Assembly: GCF_011045015.1 (NCBI RefSeq)
Contig: NZ_JAAKZY010000042.1
Location: 1 to 57,177 of the forward strand
Direction of reading: 5' to 3'
Source of the DNA: Streptomyces scabichelini
GTDB taxonomy: Bacteria; Actinomycetota; Actinomycetes; Streptomycetales; Streptomycetaceae
Length of the DNA stretch: 57,177 nucleotides
In this document: positions 32,719-41,385 of the stretch, piece by piece
Layout of the letters: each line of letters starts with the position of its first letter
Position numbering within the stretch: the first letter of the stretch is position 1
Notes under the pieces: generated by a model
What the model was told of the DNA's origin: nothing
The model's database searches: none
What the model saw: the letters and a program-made list of their open reading frames with translations, nothing else
Program-made: the position numbers and the translations under genes

Positions 32719-33630
32719 TCAGCCGAGACCTGGCGGGCAGGCGACCAGCAGCGGCAGCAGCGGCACCGTCACGACCGCGGCGGCCGCAGAACCCCACAGG
32801 GCGGGGTGCGGAGCCTTGCGGGGGCCGAGGACTCGCTTCAGGCGGATCAGGACGTTCTGGCCGCCCGCCGCCAGGGCGCCCTTCGGAGTGCGGGCCGCCG
32901 CCATCTCGTACATCGCCGTGGCCAGCACCTCGTGGGAGTGGCTGCGCAGTGCGCGGTCGTCCGCGATCATCTCCAGCAGGAGCGCCGTCTGCTCCCGCGC
33001 ATGGCGGGCCAGCGGCAGCCACCGGAACACCGAGTGGAAGGCTTCCACGGCGGCCAGGAACAGGTGGTGGCGACCTGCGATGTGGGCCTGCTCATGCTCC
33101 AGCACGGCGGCGAGCTGCTCGGGCGTCAGCTCGCGTACGGCCGCGTCACTGATCACGATCCGGGGATCACGGCCGGGCAGACAGTAGGCGGCGGGCACGT
33201 CGTACGGCAGGACGGTGGCGCTGAACAGGGCCGAGTGGCGGCCCACCAGGTCGATGGCATCCCGGTGCTCCGTCCGCACGCGACGGGCTCGTACGACATG
33301 GAAGACGAAGCTCGCCACCAGGGCGATCCCGATCGCGGCGGGGACACCGACGGCAAGCCGGTCCGCGGTGTTCGGGTCGGGCTGAGCCGTGCCCACGTCC
33401 ACTCCGCAGGTGTGCAGCAGGCCCACCAGGCCCGCGTGCAGGTGCTCGGCCGGCATGGCCAGGCTGTACGCGGCCAGCGCGGCCCCGATCGAGAAGGAGA
33501 CCGCCAGGGCGTGCCACGCGGCTGCCGCCAGAGCGGGGGCCCGGTGCTGCCAGCTGCCGAGCAGCATGAGGCGGGGGGCGACGAACCCCACAGCCGCCGT
33601 GTAGCCGACCAGAGCCGGGGCCGCGTTCAC
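32719..33630 (-). CDS. M56 family membrane metalloprotease (BlaR1-like)
   Basis: A 303-residue membrane protease with about four membrane segments and the zinc motif HEQAH (179-183) in LEHEQAHIAGRH. It lacks the external penicillin-binding sensor domain of BlaR1/MecR1, so it must sense something else or act with another sensor. In the BlaI system the protease triggers repressor cleavage. Its GTG start overlaps the repressor's stop (GTGA), a strong sign of co-translation. It is the likely signal-transducing partner of the adjacent BlaI protein. Confidence 0.9.
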   Translation of the reverse strand: MNAAPALVGYTAAVGFVAPRLMLLGSWQHRAPALAAAAWHALAVSFSIGAALAAYSLAMPAEHLHAGLVGLLHTCGVDVGTAQPDPNTADRLAVGVPAAIGIALVASFVFHVVRARRVRTEHRDAIDLVGRHSALFSATVLPYDVPAAYCLPGRDPRIVISDAAVRELTPEQLAAVLEHEQAHIAGRHHLFLAAVEAFHSVFRWLPLARHAREQTALLLEMIADDRALRSHSHEVLATAMYEMAAARTPKGALAAGGQNVLIRLKRVLGPRKAPHPALWGSAAAAVVTVPLLPLLVACPPGLG

Positions 33631-34001
33631 GACTCGGCCTTGTCCTGTCGTCCCGCTGTCCGCAGAGCCTTGCGCAGGGCGGCCATCTCGTCAGCGGACA
33701 TGTTCGAGACGAATTCGACCAGTGCGGCCGGGCGGTCCTTGCTCTCTCCCAAACCGTCCTCCATGAGTGCGGCGGCGTAAGCCTCTCGGCTGCGCACCGG
33801 GGAGTACAGCCAGGCACGCCCCTGCTTGCCCCGCAGCAGCCAGCCCTTGGTGTACAGAATGTTGGTGACGGTCATCACCGTGGTGTACGCGACGGGACGA
33901 GTCTTGTTGATGTCGTCGACGACCTCACGCACGGTCGCCGGACGGTCCCACGTCCACAGACGATCCATGATCTCTGCCTCGAGATCCCCCAGCCGTCGCA
34001 T
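33627..34001 (-). CDS. BlaI/MecI/CopY-family repressor
   Basis: A 124-residue winged-helix repressor: LGDLEAEIMDRLW, ATVREVVDDI, AYTTVMTVTNILYTKGWL (recognition helix region) and a C-terminal dimerisation helix set ending SADEMAALRKAL. These are the diagnostic segments of the Penicillinase_R family, which binds TACA/CTAC-type dyads. ATG 34001 has GGGAG 8 bases upstream. A CTACTA half-site lies about 40 bases upstream (near 34040) and may give autoregulation. It is the prime candidate for the CTAA-N5-TTAG operators found through the island. Confidence 0.92.
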   Translation of the reverse strand: MRRLGDLEAEIMDRLWTWDRPATVREVVDDINKTRPVAYTTVMTVTNILYTKGWLLRGKQGRAWLYSPVRSREAYAAALMEDGLGESKDRPAALVEFVSNMSADEMAALRKALRTAGRQDKAES

Positions 34002-34083
34002 CGCCCAGACTCCCTTTCGCCATCGAGTACGCAAAGCCATAGTAGACGGCCGCTCGGTCGGGCTGTCGATGCGAAGTGAAACG

Positions 34084-34137
34084 TCACGCCCGCCCTGTGA
34101 GTTCGTACCCCGCCTCGTCGATCGCCTCGCGCGCCCC
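34084..34137 (-). pseudogene. CopZ-like C-terminal relic
   Basis: The minus strand encodes GAREAIDEAGYELTGRA and a stop. It is nearly the same as the end of the intact CopZ (AVDEAGYELVGRA). Nothing else of the gene remains. It marks a lost second copper chaperone gene in front of the repressor. Confidence 0.6.
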
Positions 34138-34208
34138 AGTGTCTCCGGGTCTACTCCCCGTGGCCTCCGGGATGCAGGGGGCTGTCGATCTGTGCCTACG
34201 ATGAAGTC

Positions 34209-34622
34209 GTGACCCGCTTCGGACAGCTCGCTCGACCGCACTCGACGGTGCGGTCCGGTGGGCTGCTCGTGTGCGCCCTGCTGCTGGGCCTGCTCGGCAT
34301 GCACGGACTCGGGCCGGTTCCCGAGGGCACCGCCGTCTCGGGGCACGAGCGGATGGTGTCGGTCGCGTACACGGACGTCATGGCATCGATGCCGGGCGAG
34401 TGCGATCACGGCGAGGGCGGCTGTTCGGACCACACGGACCATGCCGATCCGACCTGTGCTTCGGCGTCCGTCGCCGGAGGCCCCGTGGTGACGCCGGTGC
34501 TCCTGTCCGATGTGGCGGCCTGCGCCGGTGCGGTGGACGTGCCTGCCTCTTCGGCCGGCAGTGATCCCGATGGCGCTCGCGCTCCACCTTCACTCTCCGA
34601 ACTCCAGGTCCTGCGGATATAG
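34209..34622 (+). CDS. DUF6153 family protein (copy 2)
   Basis: 137 residues: an N-terminal membrane segment (GLLVCALLLGLLGMHGLG), a Cys/His-rich middle (GECDHGEGGCSDHTDHADPTC, given here as three short clusters) and the family's C-terminus ELQVLRI. GTG start; no strong ribosome site. It is divergent from the BlaI-M56 operon and 87 bases upstream of the DUF305 gene, which probably shares its transcript. The Cys/His cluster suggests a membrane-anchored copper-binding protein (inference). Confidence 0.75.
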   Translation: MTRFGQLARPHSTVRSGGLLVCALLLGLLGMHGLGPVPEGTAVSGHERMVSVAYTDVMASMPGECDHGEGGCSDHTDHADPTCASASVAGGPVVTPVLLSDVAACAGAVDVPASSAGSDPDGARAPPSLSELQVLRI

Positions 34623-34709
34623 AGCGACCCGCGCGACGCCGTACGCCCACAGGGGGCGGCGCCGCGTCTCGGCATGCCCTTCGCAGATCCGAACGCAGGA
34701 GTTCATCTC

Positions 34710-35360
34710 ATGACCGCACACCGCAAGCTCATCCGCCGTACCGCTCTCGCCGCCACCGCGGGAGTGGCCGCCCTCGTGCTCTCCGCCTGTGGCGGCGGAG
34801 GGCACGACATGGGGTCCATGGGCTCCGACTCTGCCAGCACGTCCGCATCCGCCTCGGCCAAGGCCGGCAAGCACAACGACGCCGACGTCTCCTTTGCCAC
34901 GGAGATGATCCAGCACCACCGTCAGGCCGTCGAGATGGCCGACCTGGCCGCCGACCGCGCCTCTTCGCAGGAGGTCAAGGACCTCGCCACGAAGATCAAG
35001 GGGGCGCAGGACCCGGAGATCAAGACCATGTCCGGCTGGCTCACCTCGTGGGGCGAGGAGGTCCCCGAGGACATGTCCGGCATGGAGGGCATGGAGGGCC
35101 ACGACATGGGTGACATGTCGTCCGACATGCCCGGCATGATGAGCAGCGAGGACATGGACAAGCTGGAGAAGGCCTCCGGCGCCGAGTTCGACAAGATGTT
35201 CCTCGAGATGATGGTCGAGCATCACGAGGGCGCCATCAAGATGGCCAAGACCGAGAAGGCGAACGGCGAGTACGGTCCCGCCGTAAAGCTCGCGGACGAC
35301 GTGATCACCGCTCAGACCGCCGAGATCGAGCAGATGAACAAGATGCTCGGCAAGAGCTGA
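34710..35360 (+). CDS. DUF305 lipoprotein, Met-rich
   Basis: A 216-residue lipoprotein (signal ending VLSACGGG) with a DUF305 helical fold: EMIQHHRQAVEMA and EMMVEHHEGAIKMA are the paired HH motifs, with a Met/Asp-rich segment between (DMSGMEGMEG, DMGDMSSDMPGMM). DUF305 proteins are exported and often copper-inducible; the ferritin-like helices with His and Met could hold copper. AGGAG lies 8-10 bases before ATG 34710. A strong terminator follows. Confidence 0.9.
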   Translation: MTAHRKLIRRTALAATAGVAALVLSACGGGGHDMGSMGSDSASTSASASAKAGKHNDADVSFATEMIQHHRQAVEMADLAADRASSQEVKDLATKIKGAQDPEIKTMSGWLTSWGEEVPEDMSGMEGMEGHDMGDMSSDMPGMMSSEDMDKLEKASGAEFDKMFLEMMVEHHEGAIKMAKTEKANGEYGPAVKLADDVITAQTAEIEQMNKMLGKS

Positions 35361-35371
35361 CGCAGTGACAG

Positions 35372-35418
35372 AAACGGTGTGGCCGGGCGGTGCACGTCAC
35401 CCGCCGGCCGCACCGTTT
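35372..35418 (+). terminator. terminator after DUF305 gene
   Basis: Inverted repeat AAACGGTGTGGCCGG ... CCGGCCGCACCGTTT followed by T residues, a classical intrinsic terminator. Confidence 0.8.
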
Positions 35419-35595
35419 TCCGTTCGCCACCGCCGTCGCGCGGTGGCGAACAAGCGTTTGCGAATGATGAAGTCCCCATCTCTTGGGCGCGGTCGGTCCC
35501 AACGCGTGCCCCTGTGTGCCGTCATGTGGCTGGGTTCACGCGATGTTCTCCTGAGACGGCGTGCCGGGGCATCGCGATCAGGTTAGGATCACGGC

Positions 35596-36063
35596 ATGAT
35601 TACGGCCTGGTTTCCTTCCTGTATGCCTAAGAGTCGCTCGTCAGCGGCTCTGTGGCGTGTGCTGGGACTGGGCCTGTTCCTCTTCGGTCTGCTGTATACG
35701 CACGCGGCCAGCCCGGACACGACGGTGAGTCACCTCGCTTCCGACAAGGGCGTCTCGGCGTCGGGGGTTCACTTCGAGCCAACTGCCGAGCGTGAAAACG
35801 TTGCGAGTGCCACGTCGATGCAGGAGGCGGGTGAGCAGCCCGACGGCCATCACGACGGCCACGGACAGCAGCACGCCGGTGAGGAATGCGTGGTGGGGCA
35901 GCCTTCGCAGGGTCCCGCCATGGCTGTGCCCTGCCTGTCTCCGCTGAGCTCGGAGAGCGGCGACGAGGCGCCCGGCTTCGCGCCCGCCCGTCACACCACC
36001 GCGGCACGGGACTTCGCGACCCCGAGAACCCAAGCGGCAGACTCCGCGGTTCTTCGTATCTAG
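35596..36063 (+). CDS. DUF6153 family protein (copy 3)
   Basis: 155 residues: a membrane segment (WRVLGLGLFLFGLLYTHAA), a His-rich stretch (GHHDGHGQQHAGEEC), a second Cys in VPCLSPLSS and the C-terminus ADSAVLRI. Start ATG 35596 or an in-frame ATG at 35623; the first is kept because of an AGGTTAGGA site upstream. Stand-alone gene between two terminators or gaps. The same design as copies 1, 2 and 4, with low sequence identity in the middle. Confidence 0.7.
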   Translation: MITAWFPSCMPKSRSSAALWRVLGLGLFLFGLLYTHAASPDTTVSHLASDKGVSASGVHFEPTAERENVASATSMQEAGEQPDGHHDGHGQQHAGEECVVGQPSQGPAMAVPCLSPLSSESGDEAPGFAPARHTTAARDFATPRTQAADSAVLRI

Positions 36064-36287
36064 GCCAGCGCCTTCCGAACCGGTCGACCCTTCCCGGGAC
36101 TTCTGGACTCGGCCCAAGGCCGTGTCAGTCTTCCCCCGGCGACCGGTCCATGGCGTCTGACCTCCTGCGCACAGCGCCCCACAGCGTGGTGCGGGGACGG
36201 TCGACGGCTCTCTTCCCTCACCCCCCACCGATCCCTGCCTCGACCGGGAGAGTTCCCGTAGGGCAGTGACCGCCGCGCGGAGGACCT

Positions 36288-36716
36288 GTGCCGCCCATCC
36301 CTGCCCTTTCCCGTGCCGATGACTTATGCGTACGTCCGCTCCGGAGGAGCCTGCTCGTCCGGAGCACGCTGTACGCCTTGCTGTTGATGCTGCTGGCGGG
36401 CCTCGGCGATCAACACCATGAGCCGGAGTCGCCCGTTCGACTGGCCGCGGCTTCGAGTGAAGTCCCTGGGCCCGCGGAGGGCTCCGACGGCGAGAGCCTC
36501 GACGCGTCCGAGGCGCCCGAGCATTGCCACGGTCCGCGCCCCGGGCAGGCCGTCTCCCCGCAGTCGTCCCCTCGGATCCCGCCGCCCGCCGACACCGTCC
36601 TGTCGCTGACGGACGCCACAGCAACTCCCGTACGCCAGCCCCCAGGCACCGTTCGAAGACTGCTGCCCAGCGGCGGCCGGTCCGCTCTCACCGCCATCTG
36701 CCGGTGGCGCATATAG
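36288..36716 (+). CDS. DUF6153-like protein (copy 4)
   Basis: 142 residues with a membrane segment (STLYALLLMLLAGLG), a short HH and a CHG motif, and the terminal ICRWRI, which retains the family's final RI. It is the most diverged copy and has the fewest possible metal ligands. GTG start with GGAGG 4 bases upstream. It lies 106 bases before the cysteine-synthase-like gene on the same strand and may head that operon. Confidence 0.6.
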   Translation: MPPIPALSRADDLCVRPLRRSLLVRSTLYALLLMLLAGLGDQHHEPESPVRLAAASSEVPGPAEGSDGESLDASEAPEHCHGPRPGQAVSPQSSPRIPPPADTVLSLTDATATPVRQPPGTVRRLLPSGGRSALTAICRWRI

Positions 36717-36822
36717 GAGCCACCCCGCGGGTCGGCCCTGGTCGGCCCGCCGCGCGACGCGATTTGGCCGTCGCGCGAGACGAGCATCCACACGCGTCCC
36801 TACCGATACGAGAGCGAAACAA

Positions 36823-37974
36823 ATGCACTCCATGACCAAGAGTGACCCCACTGCCGCCGGCTCCGGCTCCGCCCTACGGGGGCTTGTCGGCAACACCCCG
36901 CTCCTGCACGTCTCCCAGCCCTTCACCGAGCCGGACCGCGGCTTCTGGGCGAAGCTGGAGGGCTTCAACCCCGGCGGCATCAAGGACCGTCCGGGCCTGC
37001 ACATGGTCGAGCGCGCCCGCGCCCGCGGCGACCTCCAGCCGGGCGCCAGGATCATCGAGTCGACCAGCGGAACCCTCGGTCTGGGTCTCGCCCTGGCCGG
37101 AATGGTCTACGGGCACCCCGTCACGCTGGTGACCGATCCAGGGCTGGAGATGTCCATGTCCCGGCTGCTGACCGCGTACGGGGCCCAGGTCAATGTCGTC
37201 TCCGAGCCGCACCCCACCGGGGGCTGGCAGCAGGCCCGCCGCGACCGGGTCGCCAAGCTGATGGAGCAGCACCCCGGCTCGTGGTGCCCGGATCAGTACA
37301 ACAACCCCGACAACACCAGCGCGTACACCCCGCTCGCCCTCGAACTGGCCACGGAGCTCGGCCATATCGACGTGCTGGTGTGCAGCGTGGGCACCGGCGG
37401 ACACTCCGCCGGAGTCTCCCGCGTACTCCAACAGCTCTATCCCGACCTGAAGTTGGTCGGGGTCGACACCATCGGGTCGACGATCTTCGGGCAGCCCGCC
37501 CGCCCCCGCCTGATGCGGGGCCTGGGCTCCAGCATCTACCCGCGCAATGTCGCCTACGACAACTTCAGCGAGGTGCATTGGGTCGCCCCGGCCGAGGCGG
37601 TGTGGACCTGCCGACGGCTGGCCGCCTCCCACTACGCCACCGGCGGCTGGAGCGTCGGCGCGGTGGCGATGGTCGCCGGCTGGCTGGCCCGCACCCTGCC
37701 CGCCGACACCCGCATCGCGGCGATCTTCCCCGACGGCCCGCAGCGCTACCTCGGCACGGTCTACGACGACGACTACTGCGCCGCCCACGGCCTGCTCCAC
37801 GCCCCGCCGGCGCCCGAACCGGAGGTGATCGGCCGCCTGGACGAGAAGGAGGTCACCCGCTGGACGCGGTGCACCACCGTGGTCGACCCGCTCACCCTGG
37901 CAAGCGAAGGGCAGAACGCCGACGTCCTGGAACTTGCCGGTGCCGCCGAGGCCGACTCCGAGGAGACGGCCTGA
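36823..37974 (+). CDS. cysteine-synthase-like PLP enzyme (fold type II)
   Basis: 383 residues of the CysK/cystathionine beta-synthase family: VGNTPLL near the N-terminus, GGIKDRPG with the Schiff-base Lys (normally SVKDR), STSGTLG replacing the usual TSGNTG substrate loop, and a GTGGH cofactor phosphate loop in SVGTGGHSAG. The altered substrate loop suggests a product other than plain cysteine, as in SbnA-type or other diamino acid/sulfur enzymes. It overlaps the MFS gene by one base (TGATG), so product and transporter are coupled. With serA just downstream it may use an activated serine (inference). Confidence 0.82.
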   Translation: MHSMTKSDPTAAGSGSALRGLVGNTPLLHVSQPFTEPDRGFWAKLEGFNPGGIKDRPGLHMVERARARGDLQPGARIIESTSGTLGLGLALAGMVYGHPVTLVTDPGLEMSMSRLLTAYGAQVNVVSEPHPTGGWQQARRDRVAKLMEQHPGSWCPDQYNNPDNTSAYTPLALELATELGHIDVLVCSVGTGGHSAGVSRVLQQLYPDLKLVGVDTIGSTIFGQPARPRLMRGLGSSIYPRNVAYDNFSEVHWVAPAEAVWTCRRLAASHYATGGWSVGAVAMVAGWLARTLPADTRIAAIFPDGPQRYLGTVYDDDYCAAHGLLHAPPAPEPEVIGRLDEKEVTRWTRCTTVVDPLTLASEGQNADVLELAGAAEADSEETA

Positions 37975-39272
37975 TGAAGAGCACCCTCGCGCAGATTCGT
38001 ACCTACGAGCGCAGCGTCCAGCTGTTGATGGTGAATCAGTTCACCATCAACCTCGGCTTCTACATGCTGATGCCGTACCTGGCCGCGCATCTGGCAGGTC
38101 CCGTGGGCCTGGCGGGCTGGCTGGTCGGCCTGATCCTCGGCGTACGCAACTTCAGCCAGCAGGGCATGTTCCTTCTCGGTGGAACGCTGGCCGACCGGCT
38201 CGGCTACAAGCCCATGATCATCGCCGGCCTTGTGTTGCGCATCGTCGGCTTCGCGACCCTCGGACTCGTGGAGTCCGTACCCGCCCTGCTGGCCGCTTCG
38301 GCGGCGACGGGGCTGGCAGGGGCGCTGTTCAATCCCGCCGTACGAGCCTATGTCGCGGCGGACGCGGGTGAGCGGCGGGTCGAGGCGTTCGCCCTGTTCA
38401 ACGTCTTCTACCAGGCCGGGATCCTGCTCGGCCCGCTGGTGGGCATGCTGCTGACCGGCGTGAGCTTCCGCGTCACCTGCCTTGTCGCGGCCGGGATCTT
38501 CGCTCTGCTGAGTATCGTCCAGATCCGGGCCCTGCCCGCCCGTCGGGGCGACGACGCGGGGCGCGGACAGGACCAGGAAGGCGTGCTGTCCCAGTGGCGG
38601 GGCATCGTGTCCAACCGGCCGTTCCTGCTGTTCTCGGTTGCCATGATCGGCTTCTACGTCATGCAGTTCCAGGTCTATCTGGCCCTGCCGCTGGAGGTAC
38701 GGCGCCTGGGTGGTGACGGGACGTTCGGCACGGCGGCGGTGGCGGTGCTGTTCGCCGTCTCGGGCCTCAGCACCATCCTCTTCCAGACCAAGGTGACCGC
38801 CTGGTGCAAGGCCCGCATGGAACCGGGCCGCGCACTGACCTGGGGGCTGCTGACCATGGGGCTGGGGTTTGTTCCGCTGCTGGCGGCCACCGCGGTCCCG
38901 GTACCGGACGGCGGAGTGGGGCTGTGGCTGCTCGCGGCCGTGCCGCCGGCACTCTCCGCGCTGCTCCTCGCGATCGGCACGATGATCGCGTACCCCTTCG
39001 AGATGGACACCATCGTCCGTCTCTCCGGTGACCGCCTCGTCGCCACCCACTACGGCCTGTACAACACCATCTGCGGCATCGGCATCACCCTCGGAAACCT
39101 GCTGACGGGTGCCGCGCTCGACGCCGCCCGGGATGCCGGGATGTCCGCGCTGCCGTGGCTGGCGCTGTTCGCACTCGGCCTCGCCTGCGCGGCCGCCCTC
39201 TACGGGCTGCACCGCACGGGCCGCCTGGCACCACCGGTGCGCGGGGCGCAGCCAGAGCCCGCGAACGCATAA
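37974..39272 (+). CDS. MFS transporter coupled to the PLP enzyme
   Basis: 432 residues, twelve predicted membrane segments, with the MFS loop GGTLADRLGYKP after TM2 (about 60-72) and NPAVRAYVAAD at TM4-5. It resembles the MdtG/YfkF-type efflux group. Because its start codon overlaps the stop of the cysteine-synthase-like gene, it probably exports (or imports a precursor of) that enzyme's product. A perfect 12-bp hairpin ends the pair. Confidence 0.85.
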   Translation: MKSTLAQIRTYERSVQLLMVNQFTINLGFYMLMPYLAAHLAGPVGLAGWLVGLILGVRNFSQQGMFLLGGTLADRLGYKPMIIAGLVLRIVGFATLGLVESVPALLAASAATGLAGALFNPAVRAYVAADAGERRVEAFALFNVFYQAGILLGPLVGMLLTGVSFRVTCLVAAGIFALLSIVQIRALPARRGDDAGRGQDQEGVLSQWRGIVSNRPFLLFSVAMIGFYVMQFQVYLALPLEVRRLGGDGTFGTAAVAVLFAVSGLSTILFQTKVTAWCKARMEPGRALTWGLLTMGLGFVPLLAATAVPVPDGGVGLWLLAAVPPALSALLLAIGTMIAYPFEMDTIVRLSGDRLVATHYGLYNTICGIGITLGNLLTGAALDAARDAGMSALPWLALFALGLACAAALYGLHRTGRLAPPVRGAQPEPANA

Positions 39273-39289
39273 CACGACGTTCCTGTGCT

Positions 39290-39323
39290 GGAGGGGACGG
39301 ACGAGTTCGCTTCCGTCCCCTCC
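39290..39323. terminator. bidirectional hairpin after MFS gene
   Basis: Perfect 12-bp stem GGAGGGGACGGA / TCCGTCCCCTCC with a 10-base loop. The rest of the 359-base gap up to serA shows no gene. Confidence 0.75.
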
Positions 39324-39631
39324 GGCCGGCCACGCCACGTCGATGGTTGGGCCTGTACGTCGGCGCTTTGCACCCACGCACATAAGCACCGCCGGGCGCT
39401 CCCTGCCCGTGCCACTGGCATCCGGCCCGGCCCGTCGACCTGCCGCCAGGACGTGTACGTCAGGAGGCACTTGAGCATCATGCCGCCGTCTCCCCGTGCG
39501 CGGCGCGGCACGTTACGTCTCCCTGCCGGGCGCACTCCTCCAGCACCCGCAGAACTACATCGCAAGCCGCCACCGCTTTCGGCCGCCGAGACGGTCGTCC
39601 GTCAAGCAACAGGTAAGGACTGAAGACCACA

Positions 39632-41224
39632 GTGAGCCAGAAACCCGCCGTACTGATCGCTGAAGAGCTGTCACCGGCCACCGTCGACGCACTCGGTCCC
39701 GACTTTGAGATCCGGCACTGCAACGGTGCCGAACGAGCCGAGCTCGTCACGGCGATCGCCGATGTCGACGCGATCCTCGTGCGCAGCGCGACCAAGGTCG
39801 ACGCCGAGGCCATTGCCGCGGCCAAGAACCTGAAAGTCGTCGCCCGCGCCGGTGTCGGCCTGGACAACGTCGACGTATCCGCCGCCACCCAGGCCGGCGT
39901 GATGGTCGTCAACGCCCCCACGTCCAACATCGTCACGGCCGCCGAGCTCGCCTGCGGCCTGCTGATCGCCACGGCACGCAACATCCCGCAGGCCGACACC
40001 GCCCTGAAGAACGGCGAGTGGAAGCGCAGCAAGTACACGGGCGTGGAGCTGAGCGATAAGACCCTCGGCATCGTCGGCCTCGGCCGCATCGGTGTCCTGG
40101 TCGCCCGGCGCATGTCCGCCTTCGGCATGAAGATCGTCGCCTATGACCCGTACGTACGGCCCGCGCCGGCCGCGCAGATGGGCGTCAAGCTGCTCTCACT
40201 GGACGAGCTGCTCGAGGTCTCGGACTTCATCACCGTTCACCTGCCGAAGACCCCGGAGACTGTGGGCCTGATCGGTGAGGAGGCGCTGCACAAGGTCCAG
40301 CCGCACGTTCGGATAGTCAACGCCGCGCGCGGCGGGATCGTCGACGAGCAGGCGCTGTTCAACGCGCTGAAGGAGGGCAGGGTCGCGGGCGCGGGCCTGG
40401 ATGTGTACGCGCAGGAGCCCTGCACGGACTCCCCGCTCTTCCACTTCGACCAGGTCGTGTGCACCCCGCACCTCGGCGCCTCCACCGACGAGGCCCAGGA
40501 GAAGGCGGGTATCGCCGTCGCCCGTTCCGTCCGGCTCGCGCTCGCGGGCGAGATGGTTCCCGACGCGGTCAACGTGCAAAGCGGCGTCATCGCGGAAGAC
40601 GTACGCCCCTGGCTGCCGCTCGCCGAGAAGCTCGGCCGGATCTTCAGCGCTCTGGCGGGCGAGGTCGCCGTCCGGCTCGACGTCGAGGTGTACGGCGAGA
40701 TCACCCAGCACGACGTCAAGGTCCTCGAACTCTCCGCGCTCAAGGGCGTCTTCCAGGACGTCGTCGGCGAGACCGTGTCCTACGTGAACGCCCCGCTCTT
40801 CGCGCAGCAGCGCGGCGTCGAGGCCCACCTGACCACCAGCTCCAAGTCCCCGGACCACCGCAACATGGTGACCGTCCGCGGCACACTCGCCGATGGTGAG
40901 GAGGTCTCGCTCTCCGGCACCCTTGTCGGCCCCAAGCACATCCAGAAAATCGTGTCGTTGGGTGAGCACGACATCGACCTGGCGATGGCCAACCACTTGG
41001 TCTTCCTGCGCTACGCCGACCGCCCCGGTGTCATCGGCACCGTCGGCCGCGTTCTCGGCGAGGCGGGCCTGAACATCGCCGGCATGCAGGTCTCCAGGGC
41101 GGCCCTCGGCGGTGAGGCGCTGGTGGTCCTGGACGTCGACAACAACGTCCCGGCCGACGTTCTCAGCGAGATCGCCCAGGAGGTCGGGGCCACCTCGGCC
41201 CGTTCGGTCAGCCTGGAGAACTGA
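39632..41224 (+). CDS. serA: D-3-phosphoglycerate dehydrogenase
   Basis: 530 residues; oxidises 3-phosphoglycerate, the first step of serine synthesis. Type I long form: substrate domain (LIAEELSPATVDALG), Rossmann NAD site GLGRIGVLVARR, catalytic Arg in NAARGGIVDE, Glu and His in TPHLGAST, an intervening domain and a C-terminal ACT domain (DRPGVIGTVGRVLGEAGLNI). GTG start. Streptomyces normally carries a core serA elsewhere, so this is likely an extra copy placed to feed serine to the adjacent cysteine-type PLP enzyme (inference). A palindromic terminator follows. Confidence 0.96.
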   Translation: MSQKPAVLIAEELSPATVDALGPDFEIRHCNGAERAELVTAIADVDAILVRSATKVDAEAIAAAKNLKVVARAGVGLDNVDVSAATQAGVMVVNAPTSNIVTAAELACGLLIATARNIPQADTALKNGEWKRSKYTGVELSDKTLGIVGLGRIGVLVARRMSAFGMKIVAYDPYVRPAPAAQMGVKLLSLDELLEVSDFITVHLPKTPETVGLIGEEALHKVQPHVRIVNAARGGIVDEQALFNALKEGRVAGAGLDVYAQEPCTDSPLFHFDQVVCTPHLGASTDEAQEKAGIAVARSVRLALAGEMVPDAVNVQSGVIAEDVRPWLPLAEKLGRIFSALAGEVAVRLDVEVYGEITQHDVKVLELSALKGVFQDVVGETVSYVNAPLFAQQRGVEAHLTTSSKSPDHRNMVTVRGTLADGEEVSLSGTLVGPKHIQKIVSLGEHDIDLAMANHLVFLRYADRPGVIGTVGRVLGEAGLNIAGMQVSRAALGGEALVVLDVDNNVPADVLSEIAQEVGATSARSVSLEN

Positions 41225-41247
41225 CCGACCGCGCAAGCGTACGGGCG

Positions 41248-41275
41248 ACTTGGGCGCGGTGCACCGCGCCCAAGT
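41248..41275. terminator. serA terminator, perfect 28-base palindrome
   Basis: ACTTGGGCGCGGTG followed by its exact complement CACCGCGCCCAAGT; no loop bases in the linear sequence. Confidence 0.8.
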
Positions 41276-41385
41276 CCCGCAGCGCACGTCACGGGCGGGC
41301 GGTGGCAGTGAGATGTCGAACAGCGATCCATTCGTCTGCGTCCGTCCCCGGCTACAGGCGATGGTGACCGAGGTTACTCCTCTGC

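Noticed and set aside
32719..34001. Beta-lactam resistance locus
   Set aside because: The M56 protein lacks the penicillin sensor domain and no beta-lactamase or penicillin-binding protein gene is nearby.
37773..39470. A 565-codon frame antisense to the MFS gene
   Set aside because: Composition artefact of high GC; MFS membrane segments are on the plus strand.
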